From Candidatus Omnitrophota bacterium (GTDB taxonomy: Bacteria; Omnitrophota; Omnitrophia; Omnitrophales; Aquincolibacteriaceae), in assembly GCA_023246995.1 (NCBI GenBank), contig JAHFHI010000095.1, forward strand, positions 929-6,029: 5,101 nt of DNA. Reading direction: 5' to 3'. The translations under genes and the position numbers were made by a program. The notes beneath the pieces are model-generated. The model did no database searches. It was not told the origin of the DNA and was given only the letters and a program-made list of their open reading frames with translations. Positions 1 through 5,101 of the stretch are shown piece by piece. Positions within the stretch are counted from its first letter, which is position 1. Each line of letters begins with the position of its first letter.

Positions 1-818
1 CGGATGTGAATGCGCTTCGGGTGCGCCGGGAGGTAACGTTTGGCAAGCTTGGATTCCTCGGCCTGGATCTTGACGAGTTCAAGCCTGGCATCCTGAAGAA
101 ATTCGCTTTCCTCATGAATCGAGGGGATGCGAACAAGCCCTTCTTTTTCCTTATATTTCTGCAGCTTGCGTTCGGCTTTCCCCACCTTGGTTTTGAGTTC
201 CACAAGCTGGTCGGCGATTAAATCCGTGGCTTGTTTGGCAATCGTAAACCGGTTTTCGAGATTCCGGCGGATGAAAATATCAATGAGGGCATTGGTCAGC
301 TCGGCCGAACGCTCGGGGTCAGGATGCAGGACGCTGATTTCGACAAGCCTGGAGTTCCGGATCGGGTCCACTTTCAGCATGCGCCGGGCAAATAAGTCCT
401 CGGCAAGCGGCTCGGTCATGAAAGCCGCGAGGCGGTCTTTTAAAAAGGGCTGGTTTTGCAGGATACGCCGGAGCCCCCCGTGAAGGAGCCCGGTAAAATA
501 GGGGTCCTCCCCCAGCTTTTCCCGTTTGATGACGTCGGTGATAAGAGAGCGGCTCTTTAAAATCTGATACTGGGTCTGGTAGTAATCGGTGGCCGAACTG
601 TCGAGGGCCATCACCTCCTCAAAATTCACCACGTTCGGGTTCTCGCGCTCGATTAAAATCGTGGCCGTGGCCCTGTAAAGCACTCTTTCCAAGAAAGAAA
701 AAACGACGCTTAAAGCGATCGCGGCCAAAAAAAATAAGCCGATCACGGTCCGGCGCTTCCGCAGGATATAAAGGTAGTCTCGCAAATGAACTTCGTAGTG
801 TCCGAATCCGGCGCGCAT
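1..818 (-). CDS. Wzz/GumC-type polysaccharide co-polymerase (chain-length determinant), N-terminal part
   Basis: This is the first 272 codons of an inner-membrane polysaccharide co-polymerase; the frame stays open off the low-coordinate edge, so the gene is 3'-truncated here. Proteins of this family set polymer chain length and pass polymer towards the outer-membrane exporter. Residues 9-22 (EVHLRDYLYILRKR) are the usual cytoplasmic lead-in, 24-43 form the first membrane helix, and 48-57 (YRATATILIE) plus 78-92 (DYYQTQYQILKSRSL) are hallmark Wzz-domain motifs. Residues 155-190 match the conserved 'SRLVEISV..PDPE.A...NALI' stretch. From about 194 to 260 the chain is charged and heptad-like, as in the periplasmic coiled coil, ending in YLPAHPKR (the family's 'Y...HP' motif). 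The start is ATG at 818, 26 nt after the OPX stop, with only a weak AGGG about 10 nt upstream. Whether a C-terminal BY-kinase domain (Wzc type) follows cannot be seen. Confidence 0.93.
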   Translation of the reverse strand, partial: MRAGFGHYEVHLRDYLYILRKRRTVIGLFFLAAIALSVVFSFLERVLYRATATILIERENPNVVNFEEVMALDSSATDYYQTQYQILKSRSLITDVIKREKLGEDPYFTGLLHGGLRRILQNQPFLKDRLAAFMTEPLAEDLFARRMLKVDPIRNSRLVEISVLHPDPERSAELTNALIDIFIRRNLENRFTIAKQATDLIADQLVELKTKVGKAERKLQKYKEKEGLVRIPSIHEESEFLQDARLELVKIQAEESKLAKRYLPAHPKRIHI

Positions 819-844
819 AAAAGCTGATCCCTGGTTGTCTTGCT

Positions 845-1456
845 TTAAAAAAAACCCCGGGGCACAATCACCCGGTCGTTGGCCTGAAGTTCGCGATCCT
901 GGGAAGCGTCCCCCTTTTTGGTGATCCGTTCGATATCGACGACAAAACTCACCTCTTGACCGTCCTTCTCGCGGCGGATGACCTTAACGCGCGAAGGATT
1001 GGCGACCTCGGTAAATCCCCCGGCCAGCGTGATCGCTTCGAAAGCGGTCATGCGTCCGTAAAGCGGGAAAGACCCGGGGTTCTTGACCTCCCCAAAGACA
1101 AACACGCTGCTGAACTCTTTAACAAAAACCGTAACCTGTGGACTGACAAGATATTTCGCGGCCAGACGCGCGGTGATCTTCTTTTCGAGCTGGCCCACCG
1201 TAAGCCCGGCGGCCTTGAGCGCCCCGATGAGCGGAAAAGAAATAAATCCGTCGGTCAGAACGCGGACTTCTTTGGTCAGATCTTTTTCATCATAAACTTC
1301 GACTTGAAGGAGGTCGCCTACCCCAATATGGTAATTCTGCTCTCCGGAGTCTGCCGACAAACCTGCCCCGGATTCTTCCTGGCCGTAACCGGCCGCGAGC
1401 GGCGCTCCAAACAGGAGCCCCGCCCCCAATATCAACACCCATCTTGTAGGATTCAT
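845..1456 (-). CDS. Short polysaccharide export protein (OPX; Poly_export + SLBB)
   Basis: A 203-residue outer polysaccharide export protein of the Wza superfamily, acting in the periplasm or at the outer membrane. Residues 1-22 form a signal peptide (NPTRW, hydrophobic run, ending PLAA). There is no lipobox cysteine, unlike E. coli Wza. Residues 41-113 are the Poly_export domain (YHIGVGDLLQVEVYDEKDL, then DGFISFPLIG and the LTVGQLEKKITARLA helix). Residues 117-165 are one SLBB domain (VFVFGEVKNPGSFPL, AITLAGGFTEVANPSRVKVI). The end, NDRVIVPRGFF, is the family's usual 'VIVP..FF' C-terminus, so the protein looks complete. It is roughly half the length of Wza and lacks the C-terminal amphipathic helix that makes Wza's own pore. 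The start chosen is ATG 1456, preceded by AGGA. A TTG at 1486 extends the frame into a hairpin loop and adds residues before the signal peptide, so it was not used. It sits between the barrel gene and the co-polymerase, as expected for an export operon. Confidence 0.95.
   Translation of the reverse strand: MNPTRWVLILGAGLLFGAPLAAGYGQEESGAGLSADSGEQNYHIGVGDLLQVEVYDEKDLTKEVRVLTDGFISFPLIGALKAAGLTVGQLEKKITARLAAKYLVSPQVTVFVKEFSSVFVFGEVKNPGSFPLYGRMTAFEAITLAGGFTEVANPSRVKVIRREKDGQEVSFVVDIERITKKGDASQDRELQANDRVIVPRGFF
847..875 (-). terminator. Candidate weak terminator or slippage site at the OPX stop codon
   Basis: On the minus strand CCGGG (875-871), a 9-nt loop and CCCGG (861-857) can pair into a 5-bp GC stem, followed by GG and eight T residues (854-847). 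The T run forms the last Phe codons and the T of the OPX TAA. This has the shape of an intrinsic terminator lying inside the final OPX codons, but the stem is short. It may only attenuate read-through into the co-polymerase gene. The T8 run is also a possible slippage site (see findings). Confidence 0.3.
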
Positions 1457-1471
1457 CGTTCCTAAAATTAA

Positions 1472-1499
1472 CGGCTTAGGGGGCAAAATCCCTAAGCCG
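1472..1499 (-). terminator. Intercistronic hairpin between barrel and OPX genes
   Basis: A perfect 10-bp inverted repeat (CGGCTTAGGG / CCCTAAGCCG, arms 1499-1490 and 1481-1472) with an 8-nt loop. It starts 7 nt after the barrel stop codon and is followed on the minus strand by TTAATTTT. It looks like an intrinsic terminator, although the U tract is broken. Read on the plus strand it is followed, a few bases after the stem, by five T residues, so it could act in both directions. OPX begins only 15 nt beyond the stem, leaving no room for a conventional promoter in between. It is therefore more likely a partial terminator, or an RNA-processing or stability element inside one operon, than a complete operon boundary. 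Confidence 0.55.
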
Positions 1500-1506
1500 G
1501 ACGTTT

Positions 1507-2028
1507 TTAATAGGCGAGTCGTGAGCGGAGGTAGAAAATGTTATCGATGTGTTCAAACTCCGAGAAATTGGAGCCCCGGAAGAAATACTCATAGGCCAGT
1601 TCAAGCTCAAGGGAGGGGTGAATACGGTATCGAAGGCCGCTCGCCGTGTGGAGGAGATGATCCCGGCGAAACAATGTCTGGCCGCCGAGCGTGGCCCGCT
1701 CCGCGTAGTTATGCCGGCCGTAATCCGCATCCCCGAAAAGCGTCCACTTGGGCCGGAAGGTATAATCAAATCCGGCTCCCACGGCGTGAATTTTATAAAA
1801 ATTCACATCTCCGAAAGTTGCTTCCGCGGGTTCCCGCGTAAAAAATAGGTTCAGCGCAAAGTTTTTACGGGCCTGATATTCGAGAATGATCTTCCCCACC
1901 CAGGAACGGAAATCGGGCTTTGCCGGGACCTCATAGTTTCGAAGCTGGGGCCCGAGCCTTATTTTAAGCATCAGATTCGGAAAGATTTCCCCCTCAAGCC
2001 CGATACGCGCCTGATGGAAAGTCCCGTT
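1507..2028 (-). pseudogene. Outer-membrane beta-barrel protein, C-terminal part after an in-frame TGA
   Basis: This is the continuation, in the same frame, of the barrel gene that starts at 2733, beginning with the codon after the TGA. It encodes about 173 residues (NGTFHQARIGLEGEIFPN..., then the longest ATG-started piece from 1971) and ends with TAA at 1507. The sequence alternates polar and hydrophobic residues in beta-strand-sized runs rich in Tyr, Phe and Arg. It ends NIFYLRSRLAY, with a terminal aromatic residue like the beta-signal recognised by the BAM complex. On its own it lacks a signal peptide, so a protein restarted at 1971 would not be exported. No further stop or frameshift is visible, which argues that the disruption is recent, an artefact, or read through. 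The OPX gene follows after an intercistronic hairpin. Confidence 0.75.
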
Positions 2029-2031
2029 TCA
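2029..2031 (-). other. In-frame TGA (codon 235) interrupting the barrel gene
   Basis: The codons around it read D-D-N-Y-V-TGA-N-G-T-F-H-Q, with the same frame continuing for 173 more codons to a natural TAA. One transition would restore CGA (Arg); TGG (Trp) is also one base away. The other four visible stops in the window (repeat protein, FecR-like gene, barrel end, OPX) are all TAA, and no other in-frame TGA occurs in about 1,900 codons. A wholesale code change is therefore not supported by this window alone. Confidence 0.9.
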
Positions 2032-2733
2032 CACGTAATTGTCGTCATAATCGATTTGCGCGGTTTGATAATCAAGAAGCGCCTTCAGGCGCGCGAAGAG
2101 GTCGTAAAAAATGACCCCGCGCCATTCAACCAGCTGAAAATCAAGCGAATCGTCGGCCTGCCTCCTGAAATCCCTGGTGAAATGCCGGAATCCGGTTTCA
2201 AAGGTCCAGCGCTTCCAGCGGTAGCCTATTTTCGGGTCAATGGTCTGGTCAAATCGCGGGATCCGCTCCGTAAAAGTCGTTCCCGCGCGGTCGGAAGTTT
2301 CGCTTAATTCCTCATAGACATTCACGTACCAGGAGGGGAAATTGAAATCCGCGAGCGCGAAAAAATTCTGATTTTGATCGTTTTGATTCGTCCGTTTGAC
2401 AAAATTTTCAAAATCCGCCTCATAGCCGAGCGCCAATTGGTGCTTCTGGATAGGGATCTCGAGGATCGCCCCGGGGCGGATATTGAAAACCACGTCATCC
2501 TTGGGGTCGTCTTTTTCCCCCAAGATATTGGTGTCGTAGGCAGTCCGGGTCTCGAGACTGGGGTGGAGTTTAAAAGGGCCGGCCTTTACGCGGGTCGGCG
2601 TTGTTTGAATGAAACGTTTTTCGCCGAACTCCTGGATGGCATCTTTAAGGCGGACATCTTCGGCCCACGCAAGGGGAAGGATCAGGAAGAAACCCGCGAG
2701 CAGTCCTGCCAAAACTTTTCTGCGGGCCGACAT
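2029..2733 (-). CDS. Outer-membrane beta-barrel protein (BBP2-like porin), N-terminal part up to a TGA
   Basis: The N-terminal 234 residues of a predicted outer-membrane barrel that, with the part after the TGA, would total 408 codons. Residues 1-24 are a clear signal peptide (MSARRK, Leu/Phe-rich core, LAWA cleavage before EDV). After a short linker, 'GPFKLHPSLETRTAYDTNI' at about 51-70 is the entry motif common in BBP2-type barrels of EPS and PEP-CTERM loci. Alternating beta-strand segments with girdle Tyr/Trp/Phe follow (for example WYVNVYEELSE, YRWKRWTFETGFRHFTRDF). The start is ATG 2733, only 5 nt after the FecR-like stop and with no good Shine-Dalgarno, so translational coupling is likely. 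As an export-locus barrel beside a short OPX protein it is a candidate outer-membrane exit pore for the polymer; that role is inference. Without the last part it lacks the C-terminal beta-signal and would not be expected to assemble. Confidence 0.8.
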   Translation of the reverse strand: MSARRKVLAGLLAGFFLILPLAWAEDVRLKDAIQEFGEKRFIQTTPTRVKAGPFKLHPSLETRTAYDTNILGEKDDPKDDVVFNIRPGAILEIPIQKHQLALGYEADFENFVKRTNQNDQNQNFFALADFNFPSWYVNVYEELSETSDRAGTTFTERIPRFDQTIDPKIGYRWKRWTFETGFRHFTRDFRRQADDSLDFQLVEWRGVIFYDLFARLKALLDYQTAQIDYDDNYV

Positions 2734-2738
2734 CTTTT

Positions 2739-3275
2739 TTAAGACGATGGGCTGGATTCGATGCTTCTGGAGTCCGGTTCCGGGCCCCCGCCTGTGTCGG
2801 CCGGGGTTCCGGGCTCATCTCCCGCAGCCGTGGGCTCGGCATCGGGTCCGGGAGAAGGCGCGCCGATTGTGAACTCACTTCCTTCCGCGAGCTCGGAGGT
2901 ATTCCCGTTTTGATCAGCGATGGTCGCGTTTCCACTAAGCGCCTTAACGCTTCCGGAATCTTCACCGCAACTCACCGAAGCCGAACCGCCCCCCCCCACG
3001 CCCGCCGAAGTTCCAAGACAGGAGATGGTGACAGATTCGCCCGGCTCTGCTGAAACCGTGAGCTGGCCCGAAAAAATTTCAACGGTGGATCCGCTCGGAA
3101 TGTCCGGAAGGTTCTCGCCGGCATTGACAAATTGAACATTGCCGTCAGGAAATGTGATGAGAAGGGTCCCTTGGAAATCAGGCTGAACCTGAATAGCGCC
3201 ACAAGTGAGCGCCCCGGAAAAGCACGCTAAGCCGACTGCCGTCAGGATCTTCGTTAGTTTTTTCATGGATTTCAT
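2739..3275 (-). CDS. Small secreted protein, weakly FecR-like, with a low-complexity C-terminal tail
   Basis: A 178-residue protein that I do not recognise with certainty. Residues 1-27 form a signal peptide (MKSMKKLTK, hydrophobic core, cleavage probably after TCGA). Residues 36-84 and 109-138 are short beta-type segments with glycine turns (GTLLITFPDGNVQFVNAGE, IPSGSTVEIFSGQLTV, LSGNATIADQNGNTSELAEG). These recall the repetitive strands of FecR-like periplasmic domains, though no sigma/anti-sigma partner is present. Cys86 and Cys103 flank a glycine loop and could form a disulfide. Residues 139-178 are Pro/Gly/Asp/Glu/Ser-rich and probably disordered. The start is ATG 3275, with GGAAGGGA 12 nt upstream; ATG 3266 is an alternative. 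The barrel gene begins 5 nt after its TAA, so the two are probably co-translated. The gene contains a nine-G tract. A role as an envelope or scaffold accessory of polymer export is a guess. Confidence 0.75.
   Translation of the reverse strand: MKSMKKLTKILTAVGLACFSGALTCGAIQVQPDFQGTLLITFPDGNVQFVNAGENLPDIPSGSTVEIFSGQLTVSAEPGESVTISCLGTSAGVGGGGSASVSCGEDSGSVKALSGNATIADQNGNTSELAEGSEFTIGAPSPGPDAEPTAAGDEPGTPADTGGGPEPDSRSIESSPSS
2989..2997 (-). repeat. Poly-G tract (G9) inside the FecR-like gene
   Basis: Nine consecutive G residues on the coding strand cover the end of Val93 to Gly96. Losing one G puts a TGA in frame at 2974-2972 (a 100-residue product). Gaining one puts a TGA in frame at 2964-2962 (a 104-residue product). 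Such tracts are classic slipped-strand sites, but variability cannot be seen in one sequence. Confidence 0.6.
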
Positions 3276-3319
3276 TTTATAGGATCATCCCTTCCTGGGC
3301 AAGACGTCTTTGCTGAAAC

Positions 3320-3360
3320 CCAAAAGGCGCCTATCCCCTTGGGGAACAGGCGCCTTTTGG
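3320..3360 (-). terminator. Strong hairpin downstream of the repeat-protein gene
   Basis: Perfect 13-bp arms (CCAAAAGGCGCCT at 3320-3332 and AGGCGCCTTTTGG at 3348-3360) enclose a 15-nt loop, which itself contains CCCCTTGGGG or, on the other strand, CCCCAAGGGG. On the minus strand it begins 25 nt after the repeat-protein TAA and is followed by GTTTC rather than a long U tract, with TTTT inside the 3' arm. It most likely ends the repeat-gene transcript. The near symmetry means it could work in either direction. The stretch 3276-3385 holds nothing else convincing except the ribosome-binding region of the next gene. Confidence 0.6.
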
Positions 3361-3385
3361 TAACCCGCAAATACTTTCCTCTTCT

Positions 3386-5101
3386 TTACGGAATTGCGGG
3401 AGTAAAGGCGAACAGGCCCCAGTTAATCAAAAGCTTCTGGTTGATGTTCTGACCTTCCACAACGAGGGCAATCACCCGAATGCGCGTGACATCCACCTCG
3501 TCAAACTGTCCCACCGAAATATTCCAACGCCGTGCCGTGGCAATAATATCGGTAAGGCGGACAGAATCCTTCTTGCCTTCCACGTCCGTCACCTCCACGC
3601 GCACGCTCGAAAGAGAGGTCGACATATTGCTCAATTCAAGCACCATTCCGCTTGAAAAAAGCGCGCTTAAATTGATCGACTCAATGTCCGAGGTTGTGGC
3701 GGCATTATTGTCATTGGTCGCCGGGTTGTCGTAATCCACAAAGACACCGCCAAAAGACGTCGTGTTCTGATGATTGAACGTGACTTCCGCGGTATTAAAA
3801 CTCGTCACATTGACGCTTGTGGTGCTCGGGTCCGCGGAACCGTCCGGATTGGTCTGGCTCGCAAAGCCGTTTAAAGTCACGCGCGCGCCCTGGCTATTGA
3901 GCGGAAGCGGCGTCGTTGCAGGGGCCGGTATCGTGGAGTCAAAGGTGATCGAAGGCGTAAAGGCAAAATTGCCCCAATCGATGCTAAGCTGCTTGCCCAC
4001 ATTTCGGCCTTCGGCCACAAACGCGAGCGACTGCACTTTGGTCACGTCAATCTCGTCAAACTGGCCGGCCAGAACCTTGTACTTCTGCGCCGTCGCCAGA
4101 ATTCCGGTCAGCTTGACTTTGTCTTTTTTCCCCGTGATATCGGTCACTTCAAGAAATACTTCCGAAAGGCCCGTCCCGTGATTATCAAGCTGAAACACAA
4201 TCCCGCTCGCCGGAAATGCGGTGTTCAGGTTGATCGTCTCGATATCCGTTGTGGTCGCGGCGTTGTTGTCATTGGTGGCAAGATCGTCATAGCTTACAAA
4301 CGCGCCGCCAAATGACGTTGTGTTGTAATGATCAAAATTCAGGCGCCCGAAAGTCCTAAAATACATATCCACCGTCGTGCTGCTGAAATCGCGCGACCCG
4401 TCCGGGTTCGTGGCGCTCGCAAATCCCGTAAGCGTCGGACGAATCCCCGTGCTCGTCAAGGGAAGAAGCGTGTTGGGCGGGTTGGTTGCATCCACCGGGA
4501 TCGTCGGCACAAACAGGAAATTGCCCCAATCCACGCTTAACTGCTTACCCACGTTCTTGCCTTCGGCCACAAACGCGAGCGACTGCACTTTGGTCACGTC
4601 AATCTCGTCAAACTGGCCGGCCAGCACCTTGTACTTCTGGCCCGTCGCCAGAATCCCGGTCAGCTTCACCTTGTCTTTCTTACCCGTGATATCGGTCGCT
4701 TCCAGAAACACTTCCGTCAACCCCGTCCCGTTATGATCGAGCTGGAACACCAGCCCGGTCGCGGGGAAAGCCGTGTTCAAATTAATCGTCTCAATATCCG
4801 TTGTCGTCGCGGCGTTGTTGTCGTTGGTCGCGGGATTGTCGTAATTCATAAACGCTCCCCCGAAAGAGGTCGTGTTATAGGAATTAAACGTCAAACGCCC
4901 AAACGTCTGCGAGAACATTTCCACGCTCGTATTGCTGAAATCACGCGAACCGTCAGGGTTCGTGGCACTCGCAAATCCCACCAGTTCCGGACGCGTTCCC
5001 GCGCTCGTTACCGGCAGCAGCGTGTTGGCCGGATTCGTCGCATCTGCCGGGATCGGCGGCGTAAAAAGGAAGTTGCCCCAATCGATACTCAACTGCTGGG
5101 A
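3386..5101 (-). CDS. Large secreted tandem-repeat protein (carbohydrate-binding-like units), C-terminal part
   Basis: 571 codons are visible, open at the high-coordinate edge and ending in TAA at 3386; the true start lies outside the window. The TTG at 5092 sits mid-repeat and is not a real start, since SQQ precedes it in frame. The protein consists of tandem units of 184, 184 and 185 residues plus a closing strand (LLINWGLFAFTPAIP). Each unit has a variable first half with TNPDGS and TTSFGG motifs, an Asn/Asp-rich signature (ATNDNNAATT), then V.LE.TD..GKKD.V.LT, GQFDE.DVT and a final L.I/VDWG.F strand. The latter half resembles the galactose-binding-like jelly-roll modules of extracellular carbohydrate-binding proteins. 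The true domain edge is probably after 'DWGNFLF', so three whole domains and the last strand of a fourth are present. No sorting motif or transmembrane tail is seen. A role as a matrix or surface adhesin that binds the exported polymer is inference. Confidence 0.85.
   Translation of the reverse strand, partial: SQQLSIDWGNFLFTPPIPADATNPANTLLPVTSAGTRPELVGFASATNPDGSRDFSNTSVEMFSQTFGRLTFNSYNTTSFGGAFMNYDNPATNDNNAATTTDIETINLNTAFPATGLVFQLDHNGTGLTEVFLEATDITGKKDKVKLTGILATGQKYKVLAGQFDEIDVTKVQSLAFVAEGKNVGKQLSVDWGNFLFVPTIPVDATNPPNTLLPLTSTGIRPTLTGFASATNPDGSRDFSSTTVDMYFRTFGRLNFDHYNTTSFGGAFVSYDDLATNDNNAATTTDIETINLNTAFPASGIVFQLDNHGTGLSEVFLEVTDITGKKDKVKLTGILATAQKYKVLAGQFDEIDVTKVQSLAFVAEGRNVGKQLSIDWGNFAFTPSITFDSTIPAPATTPLPLNSQGARVTLNGFASQTNPDGSADPSTTSVNVTSFNTAEVTFNHQNTTSFGGVFVDYDNPATNDNNAATTSDIESINLSALFSSGMVLELSNMSTSLSSVRVEVTDVEGKKDSVRLTDIIATARRWNISVGQFDEVDVTRIRVIALVVEGQNINQKLLINWGLFAFTPAIP
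3434..3988 (-). repeat. Tandem unit 3 (C-terminal, diverged, 185 codons)
   Basis: The last unit runs from LSIDWGNFAF to NINQK. It keeps the TTSFGG, ATNDNNAATT, GKKDSV and GQFDEVDVT motifs but differs widely from the other two elsewhere. It has a net gain of one codon: about two extra in the linker near SITFDSTIP and one fewer near the SALF segment. A terminal unit that diverges more than internal ones is typical of repeat arrays that expand internally. Confidence 0.85.
3989..4540 (-). repeat. Tandem unit 2 (184 codons)
   Basis: Runs from LSVDWGNFLF to RNVGKQ. By eye it differs from unit 1 at about 31 of 184 residues, and roughly three quarters of these are in its first 87 residues. A 66-nt stretch (4007-4072) is identical to 4559-4624 in unit 1. 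Confidence 0.9.
4541..5092 (-). repeat. Tandem unit 1 (184 codons, first full unit in the window)
   Basis: Runs from LSIDWGNFLF to KNVGKQ, exactly 552 nt upstream of the matching point in unit 2. Three codons (SQQ) of the previous unit are visible before it, with Gln-Gln where the others have Lys-Gln, showing that at least one more unit lies beyond the window edge. Confidence 0.9.

Noticed and set aside
727..734. T8 run in the co-polymerase membrane helix as a second slippage switch
   Set aside because: It encodes ordinary Leu-Phe-Phe-Leu in a transmembrane segment, where T-rich codons are expected. Nothing about the alternative frames suggests a designed switch.
619..867. 82-codon minus-strand frame overlapping the OPX end and the co-polymerase start
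   Set aside because: It is an out-of-frame reading of the Wzz-domain region. It is rich in Arg and Phe with no family features, while the overlapping frame has clear Wzz motifs.
956..1465. 169-codon open frame on the plus strand
   Set aside because: It lies exactly antisense to the OPX gene, whose Poly_export and SLBB motifs are unmistakable. The plus-strand translation is Arg/Lys-rich with no recognisable domain or ribosome-binding site.
1457..1486. Upstream TTG start for the OPX protein
   Set aside because: It would begin within the intercistronic hairpin loop and add ten residues (starting MPPKPLILGT) before a good signal peptide. ATG 1456 has AGGA just upstream.
2029..2031. TGA as a selenocysteine codon
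   Set aside because: A beta-barrel strand or loop is an implausible place for selenocysteine, and I could not see a convincing bacterial SECIS hairpin just downstream.
2645..2965. 106-codon minus-strand frame overlapping the FecR-like and barrel genes
   Set aside because: Its Pro/Arg-rich sequence comes from the shifted reading of the GC-rich tail and the barrel signal peptide; it has no start signal or domain.
3266..3309. Possible sigma70 promoter (TTGCCC, 17 nt, TAAAAT) before the FecR-like gene
   Set aside because: The -10 would overlap the chosen ATG at 3275 and force a leaderless start at 3266. The -35 is weak and the organism's promoter consensus is unknown, so it is not listed as a feature.
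3774..4736. Plus-strand frames repeated across the tandem units (3774-4181, 4377-4736)
   Set aside because: They are antisense shadows of the repeat protein. They resemble each other only because the DNA underneath is tandemly repeated.

Overview
The window reads as part of a cell-surface polysaccharide export locus from a Gram-negative (two-membrane) bacterium. All supported genes lie on the minus strand, so transcription runs from high to low coordinates. The mix of a Wzz-type inner-membrane protein, a short Poly_export/SLBB protein, a BBP2-like outer-membrane barrel and Gly/Thr/Asn-rich secreted repeats resembles exopolysaccharide loci of uncultured phyla such as Omnitrophota, and also PEP-CTERM/EPS-type loci elsewhere. 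The phylum is a guess from gene style; no marker gene is present.

Layout in transcription order. (1) 5101-3386: 3' part of a large secreted protein made of tandem 184-185-residue units, probably beta-sandwich or carbohydrate-binding-like; its start is outside the window. (2) 3385-3276: intergenic, with a strong 13-bp hairpin that probably terminates the repeat gene. (3) 3275-2739: a small secreted protein with a faint FecR-like pattern, two cysteines around a poly-glycine loop and a Pro/Gly/Glu/Ser-rich tail. Its gene holds a nine-G tract at which a one-base change either way closes the frame at once. (4) 2733-1507: an outer-membrane beta-barrel gene starting 5 nt after gene 3. It reads in one frame for 408 codons except for a single TGA at codon 235. 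(5) 1499-1472: a terminator-like hairpin. (6) 1456-845: a short polysaccharide export protein (OPX). (7) 818-1: the N-terminal part of a Wzz/GumC-type polysaccharide co-polymerase, running off the window.

How they fit together (inference): the co-polymerase spans the inner membrane and periplasm and meets the OPX protein. The OPX protein is too short to carry its own Wza-type outer-membrane helix barrel, so the neighbouring 16-18-strand-type barrel is the natural candidate exit pore. The FecR-like protein and the repeat protein would be envelope or matrix proteins that act with the polymer.

The points most worth a second look are the isolated in-frame TGA in the barrel, the poly-G ON/OFF-type tract just upstream of it, the U8 slippery run at the OPX stop codon (a -1 shift there would fuse OPX to the co-polymerase), and the near-identical second halves of the tandem units. 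No RNA genes, CRISPR arrays, insertion sequences or complete mobile elements were seen. Coding covers nearly everything and no gene-free stretch exceeds about 110 nt.
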